A DNA stretch of 64,000 bases from Corynebacterium qintianiae (lineage in GTDB: Bacteria > Actinomycetota > Actinomycetes > Mycobacteriales > Mycobacteriaceae), in NCBI RefSeq assembly GCF_011038645.2, contig NZ_CP064955.1:806001-870000 (forward strand), given 5' to 3'. Under the pieces are notes generated by a model, which saw only the letters and a list, made by a program, of their open reading frames with translations, had not been told where the DNA came from and did not search any database. Both the position numbers and the translations under genes were made by a program. Below are positions 1-8,075 of the stretch, one piece after another (the first letter of the stretch is position 1; every line of letters begins with the position of its first letter).

Positions 1-2
1 TG

Positions 3-410
3 GGCCTCGGCATCGAGTTGCCGTTCGAGCAGGGACTCAACGACTGGGTCGACCTCGGACTGAATTTCCGCTACTTTTTCGCCCGCAAGACCATGTTTCT
101 CAAGTACTCCCAGGCGTTCATCACGCTGCCTGGCGGCTTCGGCACACTCGATGAAGTCTTCGAAGTCTTGTGCATGGTCCAGACGGGCAAGGTGACCAAC
201 TTCCCGATCGTGCTCATGGGCACGGAGTTCTGGGGTGGTCTAGTGGAGTGGATCCGCGGACAGCAGCTCGCACGCGGCCTGATCTCCGAGGGCGATGACC
301 AGCTCTTCCTCGTCACCGACTCCATCGAAGAGGCGGTCGGCTACATTACGGACGCCCACAAGGTGATGACGGATGAGCGCCTAAAGCGCGCCCAGCGCGG
401 CGCCGAGTAG
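3..410 (+). CDS. LOG family protein (TIGR00730), C-terminal part
   Basis: The gene enters from the left edge of the window; the frame is open from base 3, so only the last 136 residues are seen. The family hallmark PGGFGTLDE is present, preceded by ELPFEQGLN and the FRYFFARKT segment, which are typical of the Lonely-Guy (LOG) phosphoribohydrolases once annotated as lysine decarboxylases. Family members cleave cytokinin-type or AMP-type nucleoside 5'-monophosphates to the free base plus ribose 5-phosphate. The physiological substrate here cannot be told. In Mycobacterium tuberculosis the homologous gene (Rv1205) lies at the start of the same neighbourhood that contains glgA and glgC, which supports orthology. 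Confidence 0.9.
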   Translation, partial: GLGIELPFEQGLNDWVDLGLNFRYFFARKTMFLKYSQAFITLPGGFGTLDEVFEVLCMVQTGKVTNFPIVLMGTEFWGGLVEWIRGQQLARGLISEGDDQLFLVTDSIEEAVGYITDAHKVMTDERLKRAQRGAE

Positions 411-437
411 GTGCGTGCCCGTTCCGCTTGCCCGGGC

Positions 438-443
438 TAGGAT
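438..443 (+). promoter_or_regulatory. -10 box of a probably leaderless transcript
   Basis: TAGGAT lies 6 bases before ATG 450 and there is no Shine-Dalgarno sequence. This favours ATG 450 over GTG 444 as the start of the DivIVA-like gene. Confidence 0.45.
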
Positions 444-449
444 GTGACC

Positions 450-815
450 ATGCTGTCCTGGATCCTGCTCATCCTCGTCGTTGCATTCGTCTGCCTCCTC
501 GGCATCGGTGCAAGCGTGCACCTCTTCGGCCGCGGAGAGGCGGTCCCGCCACTGGCGGAGACGACCGACGTGCTCGAGCACAACCGCCGAGCTGTGGAGG
601 AGGGCAACCTCGACTCAGTCCAACTGGAGGTCGTACACCGCGGCTACAAAATGGAGCAGGTGGACGCCCTCATTCAACAGCTCGCTGACCTGCGTAATCG
701 TTCGGCCTCACCCGAAGTGAGCGCCGTGTCCCCCGGAAACGGCGTAGAATCGGACGAAACGCCTGCGTTCGAAGGAGAATTGTTCTATGGCAGCAATGAA
801 GCCCCGCACCGGTAA
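450..815 (+). CDS. Small membrane-anchored DivIVA-domain protein
   Basis: A 121-residue protein with one N-terminal hydrophobic segment (about residues 3-24) followed by a short helical cytoplasmic part. The stretch VHRGYKMEQVDALIQQLADL resembles the DivIVA domain signature (GY...VD..L), the motif found in actinobacterial polar-growth and septum proteins such as Wag31. M. tuberculosis Rv1209, in the same neighbourhood, is of this type. A GTG at 444 is also in frame. Its last 29 bases overlap the start of the DUF3117 gene in another frame. The precise role is unknown; membrane- or pole-associated scaffolding is only an inference. Confidence 0.75.
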   Translation: MLSWILLILVVAFVCLLGIGASVHLFGRGEAVPPLAETTDVLEHNRRAVEEGNLDSVQLEVVHRGYKMEQVDALIQQLADLRNRSASPEVSAVSPGNGVESDETPAFEGELFYGSNEAPHR

Positions 816-957
816 CGGTCCCATGGAAGCTGTGGTGGAAAGCCGCAAGATTGTCATGCGTATCCCCTCGGATGGCGGTGGCCGCCTTGTAGTTGAACTT
901 AATGCCGAAGAAGCGTCAGAGCTGGGCAAACTGCTCCTCGAGGCTGCGGGGGAGTAA
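787..957 (+). CDS. DUF3117 family small protein
   Basis: A 56-residue protein starting MAAMKPRTGNGPMEAVVE and ending LGKLLLEAAGE. This is the highly conserved DUF3117 protein of actinobacteria (Rv1211 in M. tuberculosis). A Shine-Dalgarno sequence (AAGGAG, bases 772-777) lies nine bases before the ATG. The gene starts inside the end of the upstream DivIVA-like gene (29-base overlap), so the two may be translationally linked. No biochemical function is established for the family. The strong conservation and short length make it easy to miss in ORF calling. Confidence 0.9.
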   Translation: MAAMKPRTGNGPMEAVVESRKIVMRIPSDGGGRLVVELNAEEASELGKLLLEAAGE

Positions 958-987
958 GCACGCTCTCGGCGTGCCGCATTAGCGGGG

Positions 988-993
988 TAGAAT
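988..993 (+). promoter_or_regulatory. -10 box of a probably leaderless transcript
   Basis: TAGAAT ends 6 bases before ATG 1000 of the methyltransferase gene and no ribosome binding site is visible, as expected for a leaderless mRNA. Confidence 0.5.
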
Positions 994-999
994 CGCCAC

Positions 1000-1857
1000 A
1001 TGCTCAATCACATCGTCGACGTCCTCGCTGATCCCATCGACGGCTCACCACTGTCCGGCGTCGACGACTTTTCCCGGCTCGTCTCCGCGTCGGGCCATTC
1101 CTACGACGTGGCCAAGCAAGGCTACGTCACGCTCTCGGGCGGCTCCGGCCTGAACCATGAGGGCGACAGCCTCGACATGGTCACCTCCCGCGAAGTCTTC
1201 CTCTCCCAGGGCCACTTCGCACCTTTCGTTGAGGCGGTCACCGACCGAGTCTCACATGCACTCGAGGCCACACATGCAGACGAGCCGGTCGTGCTCGAAG
1301 TCGGTGCCGGAACCGGATACTACCTTTCCCACACCCTCGACAGTATCGAGGGTTCCAGGGGAGTGGGCCTCGACATTTCCGTTCCCGCGGCTCGTCGCCT
1401 GGCCAAAGCCCACCCGCGCGTCGGCGCGGTCGTCGCGGATGTCTGGCACGGCCTTCCGCTTCTCGACGGCTCAGTCAACGTCGTCACTGTCATCTTCGCG
1501 CCCCGCAACCCCGCGGAGTTCGCCCGCGTCCTCGCCCCCGAGGGTGAGGTCGTGGTCCTCATCGCGGACCACGGCCACCTGGACGAGCTGCGCGAGCCGC
1601 TGGGCATCCTCGGTGTAGAGGAGGGCAAATTGGAGCGGATGCTGGAGCAGGCTGCCGGCCACCTCGTGGCAGTCGGCGACCCGCAGCTGCTCGAATTTCC
1701 CATGCGGCTGGACCGGGAATCAATCGCCGCCCAGGTGGGGATGAGCCCGTCGGCGCGCCACGTGGAGGCCGAGACGCTGCGCGGGCGCCTCGACGCGCTG
1801 CCCGAGCACATGGATGTCACCGCCCGCGGCGTGCTGGTGAGGCTCCGGAAAGCCTAG
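1000..1857 (+). CDS. RlmA-like 23S rRNA (guanine-N1) methyltransferase
   Basis: A 285-residue SAM-dependent methyltransferase. The N-terminal stretch HSYDVAKQGYVTL followed by GDSLDMVTSREVFLSQGHF matches the RlmA family (RlmA, TlrB and MyrA methylate G745 or G748 of 23S rRNA). The SAM-binding motif I is VLEVGAGTGYYL at about residue 98. In RlmA proteins the first 30 residues carry a four-cysteine zinc finger (CxxC...C..H/C). Here the equivalent positions read ADPIDGSPL and SASGH, without cysteines, so the zinc site is lost. Activity on rRNA is therefore inferred from the family, not shown. The gene ends 2 bases from the convergent GH32-like gene. Confidence 0.8.
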   Translation: MLNHIVDVLADPIDGSPLSGVDDFSRLVSASGHSYDVAKQGYVTLSGGSGLNHEGDSLDMVTSREVFLSQGHFAPFVEAVTDRVSHALEATHADEPVVLEVGAGTGYYLSHTLDSIEGSRGVGLDISVPAARRLAKAHPRVGAVVADVWHGLPLLDGSVNVVTVIFAPRNPAEFARVLAPEGEVVVLIADHGHLDELREPLGILGVEEGKLERMLEQAAGHLVAVGDPQLLEFPMRLDRESIAAQVGMSPSARHVEAETLRGRLDALPEHMDVTARGVLVRLRKA

Positions 1858-1859
1858 TT

Positions 1860-3269
1860 TTACGCTCCCCGATGCCACTCGTTGAGTATCTGGGCGGCGC
1901 CGTCCGTGGTTACCCGGATACCGGAGCACCCGTTCTCGGGCCAGAAGCGCGAGGACATCGCGACAACGCCGCCACCGGCGAAGACCTCGATCGTGGAGCT
2001 GTCCACCAGGATGGTGATGTTGTCCTCGTCGTCGTCGCCGAGCGGGGCGCAGGCCGGTGCACCGTCGAGGCGGTCGAGGGAAATCTCGTCGCCGGAGTGG
2101 GTGACCACGGCCGCGACGTCGCCGTTGCCGTCGAGAATTTCCGCCTTCACGTGACCCTTGGTGCCCAGCGGAACCTCGCAGAGGCCAGTCCACAAGCGGG
2201 CGCGTTCCGTGTCGGCGACGGCGTCGGGCAGACCGCGCGGCGGGGTCTGGTACAGCGCGCCGTTTTGCAAGGTGAGACGGCGCGGGATGGTCAGCGTGCT
2301 TGCCCAGCCTTCGGAGGACCAGTTGGGCTCCTGTGTCGGGTCGCCGCCGCGGCCGGTGTCCGCCATGAGCCCGTAGATGTAGGCGTGGCTTAAGCGCTCT
2401 TCCTCGGTGATGCTGCCCGGGGTGTAGTTCGTGCTGCGCGGGCGGGTGAAGTCGTGGCCGAAATCGATACGGCGCGCTTCCTCGGCCACAGTGAACACGC
2501 TGCCATTTAGGGTACCGATGACGTAACCGGTGGTGTCCTTGCCACGGCGCTCGAGGGAGAACATGAGCACATCGTAGATCTGGGAATCAACCTCGTCGCG
2601 AAGGCGGATGATGCGCGGCGCGACAAGAAGTTCGTTCTCTGGCTCGAAACCGGGGTCACCGTCGAACTCGAGGGCGCCCAGCACCTTCCACGCTGTGCCG
2701 TCTTCCGATGTGAGGACGACAGGTTGGGGGCTTTCCGGTTCCCCTGTCATCGCCAGCATGAGCCAGCCGGACTGGCCCTTGTCCCGGTCATCCGCCTGCT
2801 CCCAGTTGGGTACGACGCAGGGGGAGCGGAAGCGGGTGAACCCGCCTTCGTCAAAGACTACGTCGCCCAGTCGGCGAATTGCGGGATCAACCTGGTAATC
2901 CTCGTCCACGTCCTCGCAGAGCGCGTCGAGGTCGTCGGCGCGGGAGATCTGAATTGACATGCCCGCCTCGGTGACGGAGGTGAAGTAGAGATCCACGCCC
3001 TCGTCGCTGGCGACGACGGATCCGGCACGCACGCCGGTCTCGCCGCCGAAGGGGGCGACGGTGTCGTTGCATTCCACCCAGTCGAACGCGGATCCTTCCG
3101 AGACGTTGTGCCCCCAGCGGCTCGGCGTGTCAGCACCGGTGCGGTACTGGTAGAAGATGTGCCAGGTGTCATCACCGGCGGCAGCGTTGCCGTCGCGCAG
3201 GATGCCGGCGGCGGCGTCGAGGATACCGCTGTCCACGGTGACGTGCAGTTCAGGTCTAAAAACGCTCAT
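1860..3269 (-). CDS. GH32-like protein with degenerate catalytic motifs
   Basis: A 469-residue protein with the five-bladed propeller plus C-terminal sandwich layout of glycoside hydrolase family 32 (invertase, levanase, sucrose-6-phosphate hydrolase). Recognisable family stretches are WHIFYQYRTG and RWGHNVSEGS near the N-terminus, FRSPCVVP, and the C-terminal ILVDSSTIEVFAGGG, typical of the GH32 sandwich domain. The usual nucleophile motif WMNDPNG reads GILDAAAGIL and the FRDP motif reads FRSP, so two of the three acidic catalytic residues appear replaced. It follows glgA with a 9-base gap and its own AAGGAA ribosome site, so it is probably in the glgA operon. A non-catalytic carbohydrate-binding role is possible. 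Confidence 0.75.
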   Translation of the reverse strand: MSVFRPELHVTVDSGILDAAAGILRDGNAAAGDDTWHIFYQYRTGADTPSRWGHNVSEGSAFDWVECNDTVAPFGGETGVRAGSVVASDEGVDLYFTSVTEAGMSIQISRADDLDALCEDVDEDYQVDPAIRRLGDVVFDEGGFTRFRSPCVVPNWEQADDRDKGQSGWLMLAMTGEPESPQPVVLTSEDGTAWKVLGALEFDGDPGFEPENELLVAPRIIRLRDEVDSQIYDVLMFSLERRGKDTTGYVIGTLNGSVFTVAEEARRIDFGHDFTRPRSTNYTPGSITEEERLSHAYIYGLMADTGRGGDPTQEPNWSSEGWASTLTIPRRLTLQNGALYQTPPRGLPDAVADTERARLWTGLCEVPLGTKGHVKAEILDGNGDVAAVVTHSGDEISLDRLDGAPACAPLGDDDEDNITILVDSSTIEVFAGGGVVAMSSRFWPENGCSGIRVTTDGAAQILNEWHRGA

Positions 3270-3278
3270 GAGTTCCTT

Positions 3279-4439
3279 CTAAATCAAGCTCTTGTAGATG
3301 TCGACTGTCTGGCGTGCGATTTTGTCCCACGTGAAATCTGCTCGCACGCGCCCGAGGCCGGCGGCACCCATGCGGGCAACCCGGTCGGGGTCGGCGGCCA
3401 CAGCGTTGACAGCCTCGGCGAGGCCGCGTTCGAATGCCTCCGGGTCGGCGGCGTCGTAGTCGACGAGTGTGCCGGTTTCACCGTCGACGACAACCTCGGG
3501 AATGCCGCCCACTCGGGAGGCCACGACGGCGGTCTCACACGCCATTGCCTCGAGATTCACAATGCCCAGCGGCTCGTAGATCGAGGGGCAGACGAAAACG
3601 TCGGCTGCGGCGTAGACCTCGCGGATTTTCTCCGCTGGGAGCATGTCTTGGACCCAGAAGATTCCGTCGCGCTGCTGCGTCAGAGCGTCGACAAGCGCCT
3701 TCGTTTCATCGGCGATCTCGGGGGTGTCCGGGGCACCGGCACAGAGGATGAGCTGGATGTCCTCATCGAAATGGGCGGCGGCCTTGAGCAAGTGCGGGAC
3801 ACCTTTTTGGCGGGTGATGCGGCCGACAAACGCGGCAATGGGCCGGGACGGATCCACCCCGAGCTCCTCGGCGATGGTGGTGTCACCCGGGAACCACTTG
3901 GCGGTGTCGATTCCGTTGAGCACGACGTGGACCCGGGAATCGTCGATACGCGGGTAAGCCTCGAGGATTGACTTCTTCATGCCCGACGACACCGCAATGA
4001 CGGCGTCGGCGTATTCCATCGCGTTTTTCTCCGACCACGAGGAGACGTCGTACCCGCCGCCGAGCTGCTCGCGTTTCCACGGGCGGTCCGGCTCGAGCGA
4101 GTGGGCGGTGGCGACGTGGGGGATGTCGTACAGCGTGCCGGTCAAGTGGCCACCCAGGCCGGCGTACCAGGTGTGGGAATGGGCGACGTCGAGATTGCCC
4201 GCAGCGTTGGCGATGCGCAGGCCGGTGGACAGGGTTTTGATGGCGCCGTTGGCCTCGGCGAGCTCCGGGTCGACCCCGTGGACGAAGACCCCGTTCTCAT
4301 CGCGGGGCTCGCCCATGCAGTGGACGTCGACGTCCACGCCGCCGATGTCGCGCATAAACCGCGTCAGTTCCGTCACGTGCACGCCGGCCCCGCCGTACAC
4401 CTCCGGCGGGTACTCCCGAGTCATCATTCCCACTCTCAT
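3279..4439 (-). CDS. glgA: GlgA/GlgM-type GT4 glycosyltransferase (glycogen synthase, actinobacterial)
   Basis: A 386-residue GT4 glycosyltransferase. It starts [21 protein letters not shown], the nucleotide-sugar binding loop of the actinobacterial glycogen synthase family (TIGR02149), and carries [16 protein letters not shown] and the E-x7-E motif [20 protein letters not shown] in the C-terminal Rossmann domain. The mycobacterial orthologue (Rv1212c, GlgM) makes maltose 1-phosphate from ADP-glucose and glucose 1-phosphate. In corynebacteria the enzyme is known as the glycogen synthase GlgA. It is divergent from glgC, which makes its ADP-glucose donor. TAAGCT lies 8 bases before the start with no ribosome site, so the mRNA may be leaderless. 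Confidence 0.92.
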   Translation of the reverse strand: MRVGMMTREYPPEVYGGAGVHVTELTRFMRDIGGVDVDVHCMGEPRDENGVFVHGVDPELAEANGAIKTLSTGLRIANAAGNLDVAHSHTWYAGLGGHLTGTLYDIPHVATAHSLEPDRPWKREQLGGGYDVSSWSEKNAMEYADAVIAVSSGMKKSILEAYPRIDDSRVHVVLNGIDTAKWFPGDTTIAEELGVDPSRPIAAFVGRITRQKGVPHLLKAAAHFDEDIQLILCAGAPDTPEIADETKALVDALTQQRDGIFWVQDMLPAEKIREVYAAADVFVCPSIYEPLGIVNLEAMACETAVVASRVGGIPEVVVDGETGTLVDYDAADPEAFERGLAEAVNAVAADPDRVARMGAAGLGRVRADFTWDKIARQTVDIYKSLI

Positions 4440-4540
4440 GCCCGCCGAGCTTAGTTACGAAAATGCGGGCCTGCAGAAACCCGACTTGGCTGGGAAATTC
4501 CGGGTGCACGACAGGCGGGGATTCAATAGGCTGGGAAAGT

Positions 4541-5758
4541 GTGAAAACACAGCCGAGAGTTCTTGCCATCGTCCTCGCGGGAGGCGAGGGGAAGCGCCTC
4601 TTCCCCCTCACCGCTGACCGCGCCAAGCCCGCCGTCCCCTTCGCAGGTAACTACCGCCTCATTGACTTCGTCCTGTCGAACTTGGTCAACGCCGGTTACA
4701 TGCGCATCGCGGTGTTGACCCAGTACAAGTCGCACTCCCTGGACCGCCACGTCGCCACCGCGTGGAACGTCTCCGGTCCCACCCCGCAATACATTGCGTC
4801 CGTGCCCGCGCAGCAGCGCCGGGGCAAGCGCTGGTTCTCCGGCTCCGCCGACGCCATCGTCCAGTCCCTCAACCTGATTTACGACGATAAACCAGACTAC
4901 GTCTTGGTCTTCGGCGCTGACCACGTCTACCGCATGGACCCGTCCCAGATGGTGGAGGACCATATCGCTTCGGGCAAGGACGCCACCGTCGCCGGCATCC
5001 GCGTGCCGCGCCACGAGGCCACAGCATTCGGCTGCATCCAGGCTGACGCGGACGGCACGATCACGGAGTTCCTGGAAAAGCCGGCCGACCCGCCCGGCAC
5101 CCCGGACGATCCGGAAGTCACCTACGCTTCCATGGGCAACTATGTGTTTTCGACCGAGCCGCTGATTAAGGCGCTGCTTGAGGACGAGCAAAATGACGAC
5201 TCGGACCACGACATGGGCGGCGACATTATCCCGTACTTCGTATACAAGGGCCAGGCCAACGTCTACGACTTCTCCGCCAACGAGGTCCCGGGTGCCACCG
5301 AGCGCGACCAAGGTTACTGGCGTGATGTCGGCACCATCGACTCCTTCTACGAGGCGCACATGGACTTGATCTCCTCGCACCCGATCTTCAACCTCTACAA
5401 CAAGGCGTGGCCGATCCACTCCACGGAGGACGACAACCTCCCGCCGGCGAAGTTCGTCTTAGGTGGCATCTCCCAGGAGTCGATAGTGGCCTCTGGCTCG
5501 ATCATCTCGGGTGCGACGGTGCGCAACTCCGTGGTCTCCACGGACGTGCTTGTGGAGGAGGGTGCGACCGTCGAGGGCTCCGTCCTGCTGCCGGGCGTGC
5601 GCGTGGGCAAGGGTGCCGTGGTGCGCCGGGCCATCCTGGACAAGAACGTCTACGTTTCAGACGGCGAATACATTGGCGTCGACCTCGAGCGCGACCGCGG
5701 CAGATTCACCGTCTCCGACAGCGGCGTTGTCGTGGTGGGCAAGAACGAAGTGATCTAG
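4541..5758 (+). CDS. glgC: Glucose-1-phosphate adenylyltransferase
   Basis: ADP-glucose pyrophosphorylase, 405 residues from GTG 4541; an in-frame ATG 26 codons upstream would give an atypical extension. The N-terminal nucleotidyltransferase motif [13 protein letters not shown] (about residue 12), followed by the AKPAVPFAG loop, [10 protein letters not shown], and a C-terminal left-handed beta-helix ([26 protein letters not shown]) is the standard GlgC layout. It makes ADP-glucose and PPi from glucose 1-phosphate and ATP, the committed step of glycogen synthesis. It is transcribed away from glgA through a 101-base intergenic region with TAGGCT (4528-4533) just before the start. Confidence 0.95.
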   Translation: MKTQPRVLAIVLAGGEGKRLFPLTADRAKPAVPFAGNYRLIDFVLSNLVNAGYMRIAVLTQYKSHSLDRHVATAWNVSGPTPQYIASVPAQQRRGKRWFSGSADAIVQSLNLIYDDKPDYVLVFGADHVYRMDPSQMVEDHIASGKDATVAGIRVPRHEATAFGCIQADADGTITEFLEKPADPPGTPDDPEVTYASMGNYVFSTEPLIKALLEDEQNDDSDHDMGGDIIPYFVYKGQANVYDFSANEVPGATERDQGYWRDVGTIDSFYEAHMDLISSHPIFNLYNKAWPIHSTEDDNLPPAKFVLGGISQESIVASGSIISGATVRNSVVSTDVLVEEGATVEGSVLLPGVRVGKGAVVRRAILDKNVYVSDGEYIGVDLERDRGRFTVSDSGVVVVGKNEVI

Positions 5759-6436
5759 CTACCGCTTGGTCACCAGCGTCAACCCGCCGTCGAGAGGCAG
5801 GCGGGTCACTACTGCGTCCTCGTCGGCTGCGAGCTTGTCGACGCCCTCTTGGGCGGCCCGGGCAGCCTCCGTCGCGCGGTCGCGCCGGGTGCTGTCGGCA
5901 ATGGTGCCGTCGAGAAGCGAGCCCGCGAGCACCAGGGTTGCGCCGGGGGCGAGCAGCGGCCAGGCCGCGCCGACGACGGCGCTGAGCTCGGCTGGGTCGA
6001 CGTCGGCGAAGACGAGGCGGTAGGACGCGGGTGCGAGGCGGCTCATAACGTCGAGGGGACGGGCGGTGAGGAAGCGCGCGCGCGACGGTGCGAACCCTGC
6101 AATCCGGAAGGCCTCTTTGGCGCTCGCCTGGTGGGTGGCTTCCGGATCGATGCATGTCACGGTTGCTTTCTCGGGCAGGCCGCGCAGAATGTGCAGCCCG
6201 ACGACTCCCGCGGCCGGGGTCACCGCCACCGCACCGTGGGACGACGTCCCCGCGGCGGCGAGAGTGGCCAACAATGATCCTGCGGCGGCCGTCGGCCCGG
6301 GCAGGTTATTCTCCTCCGCCTCGGTGCGCGCCACGCTCAGCCCAGCGGAGAATGTCTCCGCCCCGTGTCCCGCAACCGGGCGGGAAGCTATGTAGTCGTT
6401 CATGGAAACAAATGCGGATTCAGTCACGGTGTCCAT
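5759..6436 (-). CDS. Class I SAM-dependent O-methyltransferase
   Basis: A 225-residue protein of the O-methyltransferase family 3 type. The region around [20 protein letters not shown] replaces the usual EIGTGTGVSGL motif I, and [14 protein letters not shown] corresponds to the metal/SAM-binding VFIDADK region. The orthologous gene is found just upstream of sigE in both Corynebacterium and Mycobacterium (Rv1220c). The acceptor substrate is unknown. The gene ends on the base after the glgC stop and is divergent from sigE; AGGAGG lies about 10 bases before its ATG. The divergence of motif I from consensus leaves catalytic activity open. Confidence 0.8.
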   Translation of the reverse strand: MDTVTESAFVSMNDYIASRPVAGHGAETFSAGLSVARTEAEENNLPGPTAAAGSLLATLAAAGTSSHGAVAVTPAAGVVGLHILRGLPEKATVTCIDPEATHQASAKEAFRIAGFAPSRARFLTARPLDVMSRLAPASYRLVFADVDPAELSAVVGAAWPLLAPGATLVLAGSLLDGTIADSTRRDRATEAARAAQEGVDKLAADEDAVVTRLPLDGGLTLVTKR

Positions 6437-6541
6437 ACTAGGTCGCCCTCCTCTTTACCGTTAGCAGATTGTTACCCGCTCCCAGGGAGTTTAAAGACGT
6501 TTTTCTGGCTTTTAACTGCGCCGCATGAAAACATTAGGGGC

Positions 6542-7144
6542 ATGGATCCACTGCCTGACGCCCACGAGGAACTTACTGGCACTGCCGCGTTCGACGCTGG
6601 CGCAGGCGAGATGCCCTCGTGGTCGGAACTTGTGGCGGAGCACGCCGATAGTGTCTATCGCTTGGCGTTCCGTCTCTCCGGCAACCAGCACGACGCGGAG
6701 GACCTCACGCAGGAGACCTTTATGCGGGTGTTCCGCAGTTTAAAGAACTACCAGCCGGGCACGTTCGAGGGGTGGCTGCACCGCATCACCACGAACCTCT
6801 TCCTGGACATGGTGCGCCACCGCGCGAAGATCCGCATGGAAGCGCTGCCCGAGGACTACGAGCGCGTACCTGGAACGGACATGACGCCGGAGCAGGCGTA
6901 CTCGGTGTCTAACCTGGACCCGGCGCTGCAGAAAGCGCTCGACGAGCTCGGCCCCGACTTCCGTGTGGCCGTCGTACTCTGTGACGTTGTGGGGATGACG
7001 TACGAGGAGATCGCCGATACCCTGGGTGTAAAAATGGGCACCGTCCGTTCCCGCATCCACCGCGGCCGAACCCAGCTGCGCGCCAGCTTGGAAGCCCAGG
7101 CGCTCAGCGACGAGTCCGCAAAGGAACTCATCCGCGCCCGTTAA
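6542..7144 (+). CDS. sigE: ECF RNA polymerase sigma factor SigE
   Basis: A 200-residue ECF sigma factor from ATG 6542. Region 2 is seen as [20 protein letters not shown] with the -10 recognition stretch [14 protein letters not shown]. Region 4 carries [20 protein letters not shown] followed by [11 protein letters not shown]. The next gene is a zinc-binding anti-sigma factor, and tatB and mrp follow, exactly as around C. glutamicum sigE and M. tuberculosis sigE (Rv1221), which respond to cell-surface stress. The frame is open further upstream, but residues before [10 protein letters not shown] do not look conserved. The upstream region (6437-6541) is shared with the divergent methyltransferase gene. 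Confidence 0.93.
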   Translation: MDPLPDAHEELTGTAAFDAGAGEMPSWSELVAEHADSVYRLAFRLSGNQHDAEDLTQETFMRVFRSLKNYQPGTFEGWLHRITTNLFLDMVRHRAKIRMEALPEDYERVPGTDMTPEQAYSVSNLDPALQKALDELGPDFRVAVVLCDVVGMTYEEIADTLGVKMGTVRSRIHRGRTQLRASLEAQALSDESAKELIRAR

Positions 7145-7233
7145 GGGCGTGGCGATGGCAATTTTTCCGCGGAGTGCGTTCAATGGGTGTGGTTCACCAT
7201 TTTCGCTAGTTGCTCGTGTGAAGGAGGTACGTC

Positions 7234-7587
7234 ATGGCGATGCGCCTGCCCGGCCCCGGGCCGCGGAAGAAGCGGAGGTTCTCCTCCACTGAACACCTGA
7301 GCCCCGAAGCGGTGGCCGCTTTCGCCGACGCGGAGTTGTCGGCATCGGCGCTGCACCGCGCCCGCGTGCACGTGGTCCAATGCGAGGAGTGCCGGGCCGA
7401 GGTCAGCCAGCAGCGCGCCGCCGCGGAGCACTTGCGGTGCTGCAACGCCGACGAGGCCGTGCGCGCGCCTCTGTCGCTGGTGCAGAAGTTGACCGAGATG
7501 CCGCAGGATCCCATGTGCGAAGACGATGCGGGTCCTAGGCCGCGCCTCGTGGATGTTGCGTACCGCGCTCTTAAACGCCGTGGGTAA
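7234..7587 (+). CDS. cseE: Zinc-binding anti-sigma factor CseE/RseA
   Basis: A 117-residue protein carrying the ZAS signature H-x3-C-x2-C as HVVQCEEC, plus an upstream conserved region LSPEAVAAFADAELS. This fits the soluble zinc anti-sigma factors that hold ECF sigma factors inactive (CseE in C. glutamicum, RseA/Rv1222 in M. tuberculosis). It starts about 90 bases after sigE with a strong AAGGAGG ribosome site. The adjacent CC pair at LRCCNAD gives further thiols that could act in redox sensing (inference). The expected partner is SigE. Confidence 0.9.
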   Translation: MAMRLPGPGPRKKRRFSSTEHLSPEAVAAFADAELSASALHRARVHVVQCEECRAEVSQQRAAAEHLRCCNADEAVRAPLSLVQKLTEMPQDPMCEDDAGPRPRLVDVAYRALKRRG

Positions 7588-7596
7588 GGTGTAAGC

Positions 7597-8031
7597 GTGT
7601 TTTCCAACATCGGATGGGGCGAGATCTTCTTCATTCTCGTCATTGGGTTGATCATCATCGGCCCCGAACGGCTGCCAGGGGTGGTCCAGGACGCGCGCGC
7701 CGCCATCTACGCCGCGAAAAAGGCGATTAACAACGCGAAGAAGGAGCTCGACGGCGAGCTCGAGGGCTTCGAGGAATTGCGCCAGCCCCTAAACACCGTG
7801 ACGGAGTACGCCGCGATGGGTCCTCGCCGCGCGATGGCCAAGGTGCTTTTCGACGGTGATGAGCAGTTTTTCGACGAATTCGACCCACGCAAACAGCTCG
7901 AGGACGCGCCGACGTCTCCCGCGAAACCCGCACCCCAGGGCCCGCGCCCGAGGCCCGCGGGCTCGACCAAGGTCGAACCCGGTGCACAAGAGAAGCGGGG
8001 CGGGGGCTTCTCCTGGGCGGATATTACCTAG
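7597..8031 (+). CDS. tatB: Sec-independent protein translocase TatB
   Basis: A 144-residue protein from GTG 7597. One short N-terminal transmembrane helix (IFFILVIGLIIIGPERLPGV, about residues 9-28) with the E-x-L-P motif is followed by an amphipathic helix and a charged, proline-rich tail, the standard TatB plan. With TatA and TatC, encoded elsewhere, it forms the twin-arginine translocon for folded proteins. It follows cseE by 9 bases. The tatB gene next to sigE and its anti-sigma factor is conserved in Corynebacterium and Mycobacterium. Confidence 0.93.
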   Translation: MFSNIGWGEIFFILVIGLIIIGPERLPGVVQDARAAIYAAKKAINNAKKELDGELEGFEELRQPLNTVTEYAAMGPRRAMAKVLFDGDEQFFDEFDPRKQLEDAPTSPAKPAPQGPRPRPAGSTKVEPGAQEKRGGGFSWADIT

Positions 8032-8075
8032 CCGCCGTTCTGAGGAAACTTCCAGTACAGACGGCACGCAGGCCG

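Noticed and set aside
4463..4540. ATG 26 codons upstream as the glgC start
   Set aside because: The extension is unlike GlgC proteins and runs through the probable promoter; GTG 4541 gives the usual length.
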